A stretch of DNA of 64,000 bases from Lagopus muta (lineage: Eukaryota > Chordata > Aves > Galliformes > Phasianidae): NCBI RefSeq assembly GCF_023343835.1, contig NC_064447.1, positions 1,302,001 through 1,366,000 of the forward strand. The letters are read 5' to 3'. The first letter of the stretch is position 1, and each line of letters starts with the position of its first letter. A model generated the notes under the pieces. That model was not told the origin of the DNA, searched no databases, and saw only the letters and a list, made by a program, of their open reading frames with translations. A program made the position numbers and the translations under genes. Of the stretch, positions 1 to 10,650 are shown one piece after another.

Positions 1-649
1 GTTGTTTGGCAGAAATTCACAGCTGTGCTCTGTGAGTGCTGCTCTTTGCTGTAAATCTGATGCTTGGCAGTTCTGCTGGCTAGCTCCCATTTTTGCAAGG
101 AAACAGAGCGAGCACACCATCATCCCCAGCTCACTTCCCTGCGTCCTTCAGGTTGCACAGCCTTGGCCTTGTTCTCTTCATCTGCCTTTCTCCCTGACGC
201 ATTTGAGATTCAGATTAATGCTTTCTGAATTGACGTTGAACTTGACGTTTGTCCAAAGGCACAAAGACCAAACAAGCACACCGTCCCATGCACGTCTCTA
301 AAGAAGGCACGGCGTGGACAGTGATGGCTCATGCCAGGACTCTGGCAGGTACCAAACTGACAGGAGATGTGTTTACTATCAACTGGACTGGATTAAAAAA
401 GGATGCCACAGCAGCCAAGTCAATAATTCAACCATCCACTTGAAAGATTGCCTTCTGTCTGCATGCAATTTCCTGAGACATTCAGTCAGTTTCTGTATTG
501 CCTTTAAACCACAGAATGATCACAAGAATGACTCTGCTCAAGTAACAGGCATTTTGTTTTAAGACTAAAGTAGAGATTTGCTCGTCTGTTAATCTCTTTG
601 GTAACTTATTTAACTGGGATTGAAGGCGATGCATTCTCTTTAGTGCTAG

Positions 650-738
650 TGGTGGCAGTGGTGATAAGGCGACGGTTGGACTAGATGATCTTGTAGGTAG
701 TCTCCAACCTTGTGATTCTCTGATTCTATGATTCTCTA
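650..738 (+). repeat. CR1 LINE 3'-end fragment
   Basis: The stretch reads like the CR1 tail: a 'ttggactagatgatcttg' segment, then 'ctccaacctt', and closing ATTCT-type octamer repeats. In birds CR1 copies are normally 5'-truncated and end in such 8-bp repeats instead of poly(A). Only the last ~90 bp are present, in plus orientation. Confidence 0.85.
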
Positions 739-2937
739 TGGGACACAAGGAAGTCCTGAAAACCCCGAGTTTAGTGGAAAGGCCCTTTTTCTTATTCTGG
801 CCCATTGGCCACAGCAATTAGTTAGACACATTAACCACGTTTGTCCTCCTCATGAAAACCTGAAAAAAATCTACAGCAGTGATCTGCAAATTGTGAAGCA
901 ATTTGAAATAATTAGTAAGGAGAACACTGAGCTAATTAGTGTGAGCGGAGTTCTGCTCCAACTGAGCTGCACTGAGTTTCCACCAGCAGCTCAGGCATCC
1001 CCACCACACAGTGCTGCACCACAGAGGAACCAGGACTCAACACCCAGTTTTGGCAACCCATCTGAACAGAGGTGCCAATGCACCCAACGGATCACCTTCC
1101 GAGGATGCCTGTTTTCCTCTTGTGTACAGTAGCAGCAATGGTTAATTAGCTCAGGCTTTATGTGTGGACTTGTAGGTACCTAAGTCTGCAGTCAGGCATA
1201 CTCTTCCCTCTCCAGTTAGACAAGTTAAGGGTTCAGGCCTCTTGTACGTGCTAACAAGCACTGAAAGGCTTTGGAATTTCTGAGCTGTAATGCTGTGCTT
1301 CTAGGCCTCATTCTATTCTTCAGTGGGAATACCACAGTTAGTCAGGGTGGTACAGGCTAAGGGCAAGGGAGCTGGGACATGGTTAATCACACCCTTTATC
1401 AAGGCTACATTAGGCATTTTGTTTTTGCTCCTAACTTCAATGCTCCAAATCGTGCCTCGGGGCACCTAAGTGAAATGTCTGAAGTTAAACAGTGTGAATA
1501 CCCCTGAGGTCACTTCTGCCCACCTGAAGTGGCGGGCAGGGGTCCTGCTGCAGGCCTGGCAACACTCAGAGCAGAGCACAGACAACACTGTGATCGAGAT
1601 TTCCCTTCAGTTAAACAGAGTCCTACACATCAAAGGCCGGAACACTGCCACTGCAGAGCACAGCACGGAGGACAGACTGACATGCCAACAGGATAAAGCC
1701 ATACTGATATTATCATTGGTATGATATTAAGAGCTTGCCTGCCTGTTTATGGTCATTTTCTTCTGCTGCTGCCACCTGGCCTGCCTGATCTCATCAATGC
1801 CTCATTCAAGCAGCCAGGAAAGGAAACATGCAAGGCTCTACCAAACATGCATCGGTTTTCCATCAAATAATATCCACTCTTTCTAATCTTTCCTCAAATA
1901 ACTGAATCACTTCGTGAGTCAGCCACGTATCCCTTCTTCATCTCATCTCACCCAGCTGTATGAGCACCTCACACGGCTAAAGATGCCCCATCACAGAACG
2001 TGATGTGATACCAAATGACAACAATTACAGTACAGCTTAGGGCTGACACCAAGGCAGAAATTTACTTACACAAAGTCCTCAAAACCTGGAACAGAGCTCT
2101 TGAAAATGCCCAGTCTGAGCAGCCATTCAAGAGCAAAGATCCACAGAGGAACATAAATTTCCATCCTCTACCATTCTAATATTCCTGCTTATTTGCCATC
2201 TTATAGCCCTCCATTTACCTTCTTTAACAAGAATCTTACATCCACTACTGAAACTAGACATCATTCAACAAGCCTAAAAATGGGGATCGTACAAGATGAC
2301 AATGTTGACTTATTCTTGGAATATTCTTCTATACCACCTCCCAGACATGGTGTATACAAAACCTCCTACAAGCTAACAAAGCACAAACAATTAAAGGAAT
2401 TTTCTTCTCCTTTTCAGTCTTTGTCAGTCCCTCTCTTGTAAGGCATGGAGCAGATCCATGCACATCTACATTGCTGGTTGCTGGCTCACACTACCAACTG
2501 CTGGGACGTGCTGGATTCTCATGGATCACATGAAGGTTTATGTCACAATTAATTTTTCAGCCAACTGGAGTTAAATCTTGCAAGTTAAAAAATCCTAATC
2601 TGCTAGACTACAAATATAGCTGTTACTTAAATGTCACCAGCTGCTGGGGCGGGGAAAGTGATTCAAGGGGAAGGAAATTCTGTACCTGTAAACCTCATTA
2701 CTGACGATAGGCTTGAAAGGCACTGAGCCTCTGATCAGCTTGCTGGAACGTCCTCGCTTCCTTAATGGCAAAGAAAAGCAGGGCAGAACTGTCCTCTCAC
2801 GTTAAAAAGAGAAGCTTGGAAGTTCATCGTGTTTCAAGGTGAACCTCAAGTTCCCTGTGCTGCTTGGAATGTGTCTCTTTAAAAGTCAGGGTTGAAGCAA
2901 ATGTGAAACATCTGTTTTCAGATATATGTCCTGATAT

Positions 2938-3280
2938 CGTAGAACCACAGCATGGGTGGGTGGGAAGGGCCTCCCCACCCCTGCCATGGACTGGCTGCTC
3001 CCCCCCCCTCAGATCAAGCTCCTGGGGTCCATCCAAGGCCATTGGCACCTCCAGGGATGGTCACCCACAGCTCTGGGCAGTGCCAGTGCCTCACCACACT
3101 CTGGGTAAAGAATTTCCTCCTCACATTTCACCTCTTAGTTTAAAGCCATCTCCCTTGTCCTATCGTTATCAGACCACGTAACAAGTTGGTCTCAATCCTT
3201 TCTTTTATCAACACCCTTTAAATAGGTCCCTGTGCCAGGGCTGGAGCTGGATGCAGTGCTGCAGGTGGGGGCTCACGAGT
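2938..3280 (-). repeat. CR1 LINE fragment, minus orientation
   Basis: It begins with the reverse-complemented CR1 tail ('cgtagaaccacagcatggg'). It then shows the family's inner blocks in reverse: the 'cacctccagggatgg' block, the 'gggcagtgccagtgcctcac' block and 'aagaatttcctcctcac'. It is clearly diverged from other copies in the window, so it is an older insertion. The element is 5'-truncated, as most CR1 copies are. Confidence 0.85.
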
Positions 3281-5964
3281 TACAGACAGCACTGCATTCA
3301 TTTACTGACCTTGGGAGGCACTTCCAGCAGCACTGGTAGCACTGAACCTTTTGACTCACGTCAAACACAGCACACACAACTATGGGCCCCCGATGGGGTG
3401 TCAGGAGAGTCACTGCCTTCAAGTTGGGGAAGTTACCACGTGTTTACCCACTGCAGACCCCGCAGACATGCCCGTTCGGAGCTGGGATTTCCTCTGCCGC
3501 AGGGCACATCCCTTAGGATACAGCTCAGCTCATCCCCAGCTGGGGCACTGTGCTTCCAACCACTGCGTGGCCCAGAGCTGACACCGAGGGTTTTCTAAAA
3601 CCTGTGGCTGTGTTGAAAGACTTCCAGATTCTGCCTTGTCCTAACAGGAATGCATTCACTACCCTGCACGGTATCGCAGCTTGGCTGGCCATCTATTTTA
3701 CCAGCAAGTAGGAGGCCCACGCCTCTTTGCCATCTGTCACCACTCATTTTCCATTGCTTCTGAGAACAACCTGAGAATAACCCCGCTCTGATTTAGCTCG
3801 ATGAAGCAGGAAGCCCTCGGAGTACATCTTTCCTACATGGTCTGCTTACTACTCTGTTCTACCCTCACCCATCCCACCTTCCTGCGTTTTGTGGCATTAA
3901 TTCTGACTGTTTGCTTGCTCTGTTTTGGCTGCCATGAGTGGACCGCTCAGTTTCCATGAGAACAGGGAATCTCTGGAAATGGCTTGTAGTTCATTTAGTA
4001 CAGTCATGTGCAAAACCAAATAGAAATTCATAAGAAAACAGGTTCTACCTTACTAGACAAAGGCTTAGATGAGTGCAGTGAAGGACAGACATCTCTAGAT
4101 CCTTTTGGACATCAGTTTAAAAGACAGGAGAGCTTTCTCTGGTGGAAGATGGGATAACGGAGGGTGTCTGCACTGATGCTGACCAACCACGACTTGATCA
4201 GAGTCCATTTAATAAGTTCAGTGCCTGTAAAGAATCCGCAAGGCCTCCTGCTGGCACCGTTTCTGTTATTCTCAATCTCCACCTGAATGCTTGCCCATCC
4301 TGGTTAGGTGGTGTTTTCTCTCCATCAAAGCAGGTTTCATGCCACCTCCCTCCCACAGCAGCACCAGCTGCCTGCTTTCTCAGAACCAGGCAGGAAAGCC
4401 AGCAGAAATTCTGGATGTGCCTGCTTAAGAAGACTGATGTGATCTCCAAAGGAGCTTTTGCTGCAAATCCTACCTCTGCTAGACAATACTGAGGATTTCA
4501 TTTTCCAGAGATCCTAACTCGGCACCAACCTACACTCACTTTGAAAGAGACAGGAAATGCTCAGAAGGAAAAGAATGCTGCTCCTTCCCTGAGCAGGTCC
4601 TCCCTCAGCCCAGGAGAGAGAAAAGCCCTGGTGTCCACCCAATGCCAACTCTTGGGGGGCACAGAAACGACACCTCCATCACGCCACGCACCTGGGGAAC
4701 CATGCCCACTCAAATCCTGCCCCAGAACTGTCCCAGCACAATTGCATGACCATAATTACAAACTCTGCCTTTCTGGCACTGATGCTGTTCAGGTGATGTT
4801 GAAAAGCTTTCCATTGTGCTTCAGGAGGAAGATGATGTTATTTTGCAACGATGCGTTTTCACATGAAAAATCATTGCTATTTTTGATCTGCAGCAGATCT
4901 AATGAAACTAATAGCACTGACTTTAGTAAATGAAAGGTGCCAGTAAATAAATAACCACTGGAATTACTGCCTCCACTCATGCGCTCTGCACAACAGTCTC
5001 ACATTTCGTATGTTTGCCTCTCTCCCTCCACGTGGATGCATTGATTCCAAATAGCTCAGGCAGCTCTGGACGAAGAAGGAACGATGATCTCTTAGGGAGC
5101 TGCCTGGCTCCCCAAAAAGGCTGTTTATAGCAGCACCTTCAATGCTATGAAAAGAAACCTTTCTCTTGGTTCTTTGGCAGGCTGTGGTTACCGACATCAA
5201 GGTCTGTCTCTCCTCTATGGGGACGGCTTCGTCCCGGAGTTCCCACCTGGACCCAGAACGTGCTCACTGACACAGAGGGGTATTGGCACTGCAAGATACG
5301 TGTCTCAAGAATGAAGACTATAAACAGCTGCTAGCATAAAGTAACACAGCCTTGCATAGCTGCCATGCATCTCTGTCATCTCAAGGGCACAACCTGATGT
5401 ATTGCAATGAGGATAACGATAAAAATATAAAGGCATGCATCTTGTTCCATTCCCTAAATAAGTGCCTTGGCCAAATAAGAGAATTCTGCAGGTTGCCAAT
5501 AGCAACTCTCATGTTTTCAGAGCACACTGTGCACCATCTTCATGCAAAGCAGAAAAATTACCCAAGTCTCTCCCATGGCTCAATAGCCCGTGTTCAGCCT
5601 AGGCTAGGCCAGGTGCCTGCAGAGCTCCTGTGCCCTACCACAGCATATCCTTGCCTGAGCAAAGTGGCCAAACACCACTGCCTGTCAGAAAAGTGGGAGA
5701 CTTTTACAGATAAAAACGTGCCTGATCATTTCTTAAAATAAGGAATGAAACCTGTTTCTGTTCACACAGGAGGGGGTGTTGTTTAGACAGACACACACAT
5801 GCACAGATACTAACAAGAACGTTAATCTCTTATACTTGCAACATATATAAAAGTAAGGTCACACACAGGTTCCTCTCACTGACTGCTCAATGTTGCAAAA
5901 ATATGGAAGCACTGTTATTCTTCAGAATAGTGAGGCTTTCCGCCCAACTCTTCCCCATCCAAAT

Positions 5965-6417
5965 TTATGGGCTGTGCATTTCCACAGGCTTAGCTCCCCA
6001 AGCAGGAGCTGTAGGTCTGCTGGGGCCTGAAGGTTTGGATGGGCCTCGTACCTGAACCCTTGTATGGCTTGCCAGATGTGGAGAGTAAGCTGCTCCCTTT
6101 CCTGAGTGCTCCACAGCTTCAGACATCGCACCGGCGCTTTTGTGCTGGTGATGGTGGGACCTCTGGTCGTGGTGGCCCTCCCTTTTCCTGGCGTCTGTGT
6201 CAAAGACATGGGTTAACCTCTCCAGGTAGTGCTCCAGCTCCTCCTGGGTGTGCTCCAGTTGCTTGCCAACGTTACTGGGAAAAAAGGAAGAGGAAGGTGG
6301 AGGGCTTTTGCTTTCCATCTCTTTCTTGACCTCCTCCACGTGTCGGTTATGCTTCATTAGATAAACCACGATGACAAACAAGATCAGGCACAGATACACA
6401 ACCCAGACTTCTTCCAT
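5965..6417 (-). CDS. Small single-pass membrane protein with coiled coil, unknown family
   Basis: This is an uninterrupted 150-codon frame with a good start context (A at -3, G at +4). I do not recognise the protein. It opens with a very short acidic tip (MEEV), then a clear hydrophobic segment at about residues 5-20 (WVVYLCLILFVIVVYL), then basic residues (MKHNRH), which suggests a signal anchor with the bulk in the cytosol. Residues about 25-75 are rich in Lys and Glu with leucine heptads (QLEHTQEELEHYLERL), which predicts a coiled coil around a proline/serine linker. A histidine-rich patch (HHDQRSHHHQHK) follows, then a proline-rich tail ending PVEMHSP. The segment just before the ATG (cattag followed by the Kozak region) could be a splice acceptor, so a non-coding first exon upstream is possible. 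It lies in the same orientation as the other genes, between the C8orf33 homologue and the expected PDPK1 side. Coding status rests on composition and domain logic only. Confidence 0.6.
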   Translation of the reverse strand: MEEVWVVYLCLILFVIVVYLMKHNRHVEEVKKEMESKSPPPSSSFFPSNVGKQLEHTQEELEHYLERLTHVFDTDARKREGHHDQRSHHHQHKSAGAMSEAVEHSGKGAAYSPHLASHTRVQVRGPSKPSGPSRPTAPAWGAKPVEMHSP

Positions 6418-8229
6418 TTCGGTGGCTAATGCTTGTCAATGTACTCGAAGGGAAAAAGACAGATGTGCCAAACACAGTAGGTGTGTCAGTATCCACAGGA
6501 AAGGACTGTTGCCAGTAATCGAAGCACCACAGTAACGTAATGTCAACGTTCAATTTTCTAAGGCAGTATGGCTTGTAAACTTTCCTTCAGTTCCAAGTAC
6601 GAATGCAGCAATGGTGGACAGCAAAAGAAAATTTAAGCAAAGAAAACAGAACTGTTTTGTCCCTGGAGTAAAATAACTTCAGCAGAAAGATGGAGGATCA
6701 TCTGTCACAGCTTCATATGTCTTAGAACAGCAGTATTCCTCCTTGGTTTTATTAAGAAACTGCAGGTACAGTGCTTACTACTCTTCAAAATTCTTTTCTT
6801 TTTCTGTCTTGCTTGAAGTGGTAAGGTTTTCTTCTTTCTAATTCAAACAGAAGATAAGGTGGGATTGGGTTTTTCCTCTCCTGTGGAAGATCACGGATTG
6901 TTTTATCCTTTGGGGGTCATGAGGTGCACACCCAGCACTCTGCAAACAGCTGTCAGAAGGGAATCTCAGTTGCTTGAGATTGCTACAGATTCGGTAGGCC
7001 TGGTTTTGTTGGGAGAGGGGCTCCCAGGCCTCCGGAGGTGGTTCCAGCTGCACCTGGCGGGGATCCCTTGGAGAGCCTTTGTAGGCTGCCCAGCAGTGGC
7101 TCTGCCCCCCAGCTGCTCAAGGCAGAGGACAGGCAGCCCAGGGACCAATGAATGCATGTCCACTGACCGAGCCCGAAAGGGGATTGGAAGAACTTACCAA
7201 CCACAGTCAACAGCCAAAAGGGAAACAGCGACAAAATCTGCCAGGATGGGGCCAGCCTGTAAGATGGGAGGGCAGCCACCAGCCATCAGCACCGCTCTCC
7301 CCTCAGAGTCAGGGTCTGCGTGGAATGGGATTGCGTTTCCTAACCTTTGCTAGGGGATCTTTTTACAGATGAGGCTGCCAAGCCTAAAAGGAGCAGAGAT
7401 CACACTCTGCTGCCTCTGTGTGTTAATGCGCTCGGTCTCACTCTTCTGCCGCAGAAACAACTCCAAAATTCCTCACTTTGTTCCCAGAACTGAGATCTTT
7501 CTCTTGCTTTGCCAAGGCAAACGGTCTGAGAAAAAACAGTGTCTTGTCATCCTCCACTTCTGCTGTCCCAAGACCAAAGCTATTGGTCAGGATCCACTCT
7601 AGAGGCACTGTTGTACTTTGCAGCCCCTTTTTGCCTGGTTTTTATATTTTTTCCTGAGGTCACAACCATTCTGGAGGCTCTTGTGAGCAGTTTGCTGGTA
7701 CAGGCCTGGCCTGCAATGGGTGCACTAGATTTTGGGGGGCACCACCAGAGGGATATAGAGCTATGAACCTGCCTGCGCCTCTCACACCAATCTCAAGTGG
7801 ACGGCACAAAGCTTAGGACAGGAATACAGGCAGAGACAGGTCAGCACTAAGCGACATTTTCTACCAAAACTGGACACATTTCTCTTTTTCCCACTGCTGC
7901 ACACTGTGAATTCTGTAGGGTGATATCTCTAGCTACACGTATTACAGCAACTAGTAGAGCTAAGCCCTCCCCTAGATCTGACACTGCTGCAATAAGACAT
8001 CACAAAAGCCAGAAATGTCACCAAAAGTCTAAAGAAAGTAATGGTACAAAGGGGAAAACAATTCAAATGTCATTAAGACTGCATTACGACCTTCATGAAG
8101 AGGAACAGACTGATAGAGAAGCAACAGCATTTCCTAACCTACAATAATATTATTTCCTTCGAAATTAATGAAATGGTAATGCAGCAGAGATGCTACAGAC
8201 ACTGCAGAGCTGACACAGACTACCTGTGG

Positions 8230-8767
8230 AACTGACACCCAAACCCTGAGCCTAGCCCCAACCCTAATAACTCCAACCCTAACTGAAACCCCGACACTAA
8301 TAACTCTAACCATGGAATCATAGAATGGCTTAGGGTGAAATGCCATGGGCAGGGTTGCTTACCATAAGACCAGGTAGCCCAGGGCCCCATCCAAACTGGC
8401 CTTGAACACCTGCAGAGATGGGGCATCCCCAGATAGGCACCACCATTGGTGCTCTCCAGGCAAACCCTGGGCATAACCCTTTGGGCATAATCCTAATGCT
8501 AATAAAATTAACACTAACCCAAACCTGAATCCTAACTATAATAACCCTAACGTTACCACTAACTTCAGTACTCTAAACATAACCCTAAAATAAAGGTAAC
8601 CCTAATCTTACCCTCACCCTAAACCCACCTCTATCCCTAAACTCTAATCCTACCCCTGATGCTAATAACCCTAACCATGATAAACCTTACTCTAAACCCT
8701 AACACTAACTCTAATACCCCTATCCCTCTACCCAAACTCCAACCCTCACTCCAATAACTCTAACCCA
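8230..8767. repeat. Degenerate telomere-like (CCCTAA)n interstitial tract
   Basis: The plus strand is dominated by variants of CCCTAA: 'aaccctaataactcc', 'taaccctaacgtt', 'cctaaacccacc', 'ataaccctaacc', 'ctaaaccctaac'. Units are irregular, with frequent 'aataac' and 'actct' interruptions, so this is an old, mutated array. The C-rich strand runs 5' to 3' on plus. A CR1 fragment of about 150 bp splits the tract into a short left part (8230-8312) and a longer right part (8467-8767), which means the array is older than that insertion. Interstitial telomeric sequences are known in avian chromosomes; whether this tract arose from telomeric DNA or from a look-alike microsatellite is inference. Confidence 0.7.
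8313..8466 (-). repeat. CR1 LINE fragment inserted in telomere-like tract
   Basis: It starts with the reversed CR1 tail 'ggaatcatagaatggctt'. After a damaged stretch it continues with the family block 'agcccagggccccatcca' and 'cttgaacacctgcagagatg'. The same block occurs in the other minus-oriented copies of the window. Part of the usual segment between tail and body is missing. CCCTAA-like units resume directly after it. Confidence 0.8.
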
Positions 8768-10095
8768 GGCCAAGCACGGCTATGAAGAAGTCCTGCAAAA
8801 GGAATATGTGTTGGCTTTGCAAGTCAGTATTATATAAAAACCTCTGAAAAACCACAGCAGCCTCTCACCTCTGAGAATGCCTTTTTTTCCCTCTGCTTTC
8901 CTTGCAGATAACATGGCTGGATTAAGTCACACTGAATATTCAACTCACCGGTATCTCTATTCTAATAGTGGATACCTAAAGAAAAGAGACCGAAGCAAGA
9001 ATGTGTAAGGATGCTTCCTAGAATGCTCCTGCAGCCTTCCACAGCACAGGAACATCCCGTGTCTCACCAGCTCAGGACTCATCTGAAAAAAGAAAGGAAG
9101 AAAACCAAAACTATTTCCCAGGCATATTCTGCATCACCAACTAGGTAAGGAAAGAACTGAGGCTCTGAGCTCACATACAGCATGCCATTAATCTTAGCAA
9201 ATGGCATGAAAACGTTAAAAGTTTGAGATCAGTGCAGCTTTCATACACTTAATCCTGGAAATAAAATGAATCCTGGTTGTTACGCAGAGTCAAAATGCCT
9301 GCAGTACTTCCCAGCAAACCACAAGGATCACCTAAACTATTGGCTTCCAGACTGAAGTCTTCTTTCTCATCTCTACCCACTGCACATGCTACTCACGTTC
9401 AGTTTCTCGTTATGCCCTGACAGTCATAATTTAACATATTTTAAACAAAAAATACCCTGGCAGATGCAACAGGCTGCTTAGTAATAAAATCTATTTCTTT
9501 TTGTAGGCAGCAGGAGTTTTTTTTTCCCAAGTCTTTCTCTGTAAATGTTTCCCACCAACACTCTGTTGCTCTCAGCACATGCTGGAATCTGCCTACACTT
9601 CCATTTCTTGCTTCTCATACAGGATGACTGACTGGACTATAAAAAGGAAGGAAAGCACTGTGGCCCCAGGGCACCTGATACCACATTTCCTTTTAAAGGA
9701 CTTCTGTTCCCCCAGCTTTTTTAGGCTGAGTGGGGAAGAACTTCTGCATGAACGCAGGGCACGGGCTGACTGGCTGAAGCAATACAGAGACCCAGGAGAC
9801 ACACATTCAGCCGATCAGAAAGCAAAAATTTAATACAAATCAAATGCAAGAGAACCTTTGGGCTCCCACAGCTCTTTTCACCACCACCCAAAGTTTAGCA
9901 CACAACTCAGTTATCCTCTGGGCTACTTGAAAGTGAGCTCAGAAACACAAATCTTTCCCTGACTGGAAACTATTGCTCTAACATTCCTAGGCTTGAACAA
10001 ATCAGCATCTGCTGTTCTAAGTCAACACCTGTCAATTAAATAGATGAAAGAGCAAGGATGATTCTCACTCATTTTTGTCCCAGATTCTGAACTTT

Positions 10096-10101
10096 TTTAT
10101 T
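10096..10101 (-). terminator. Poly(A) signal of the C8orf33 homologue
   Basis: AATAAA on the minus strand, about 550 nt downstream of the stop codon at 10651-10653. It is the first standard signal after that stop, giving a 3' untranslated region of normal size. Confidence 0.6.
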
Positions 10102-10650
10102 CTATGAATAAAAGTAGCAGTAATTACACACTGCCCTGTGCTTCCTTGACACCAGAAGCTGCATGGCACAGCTGTCAGGTGGAATGGATTCATCCAGACA
10201 GCCAGTGCATTTAGATTGCCTCCCCTCTTCTCCCTCTGCAGAAACTGGGTCTTCTTCACAGAGCATTCCGTTTTGTGTGTGCTGCTTTCTCACTTGCTAA
10301 AAAAGGCCTCCTCTACTTGAAGGCAACAGGAGAGTGGGAAAAACTCACAGTATAAGAGACATTCTTAAGTTAACAGAAATTCTGCAGGAAGAAAACCAGA
10401 GCCTACCAGACTCCATGCTGCAAAGGTGACTTTCTACAGTGTGAGCATGGAGGACTACTGGAGTAGATTGAGTCTTGGGTTCATATGCCAGGCTGGCAGA
10501 TCTGTTTTGCACCTCTGAAGGCACTCAAAAGGAGAATCCTTTCCATAGGAAATAAACTGGGATTCCTCTGTAACATTTTCTATAGCACAGCATCCTTCTT
10601 AAGGAGCTTTAGCAGAGTTTTGAGCCATGGTTCCAATCTAAAAGACTGTC

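Larger units (their letters stand above)
1..5964. other. Intergenic stretch, no gene recognised
   Basis: No reading frame here resembles a known protein, and I found no convincing exon flanked by splice sites on either strand. Two CR1 fragments (listed separately) are the only recognisable content. The 3' untranslated region of the small membrane-protein gene that ends at 5965 on the minus strand probably runs into the upper part, but I could not find a standard AATAAA on that strand close by. In human the next gene in this direction is PDPK1; none of its kinase exons are visible. Confidence 0.6.
6418..10080. other. Intergenic stretch holding telomere-like tract
   Basis: No coding exon was recognised between the small membrane-protein gene and the 3' end of the C8orf33 homologue. 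The notable content is the degenerate CCCTAA-like tract at about 8.2-8.8 kb with a CR1 inside it. The rest is unique-looking sequence with short frames only. The promoter of the membrane-protein gene should lie here, but no CpG island is visible. Confidence 0.6.
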
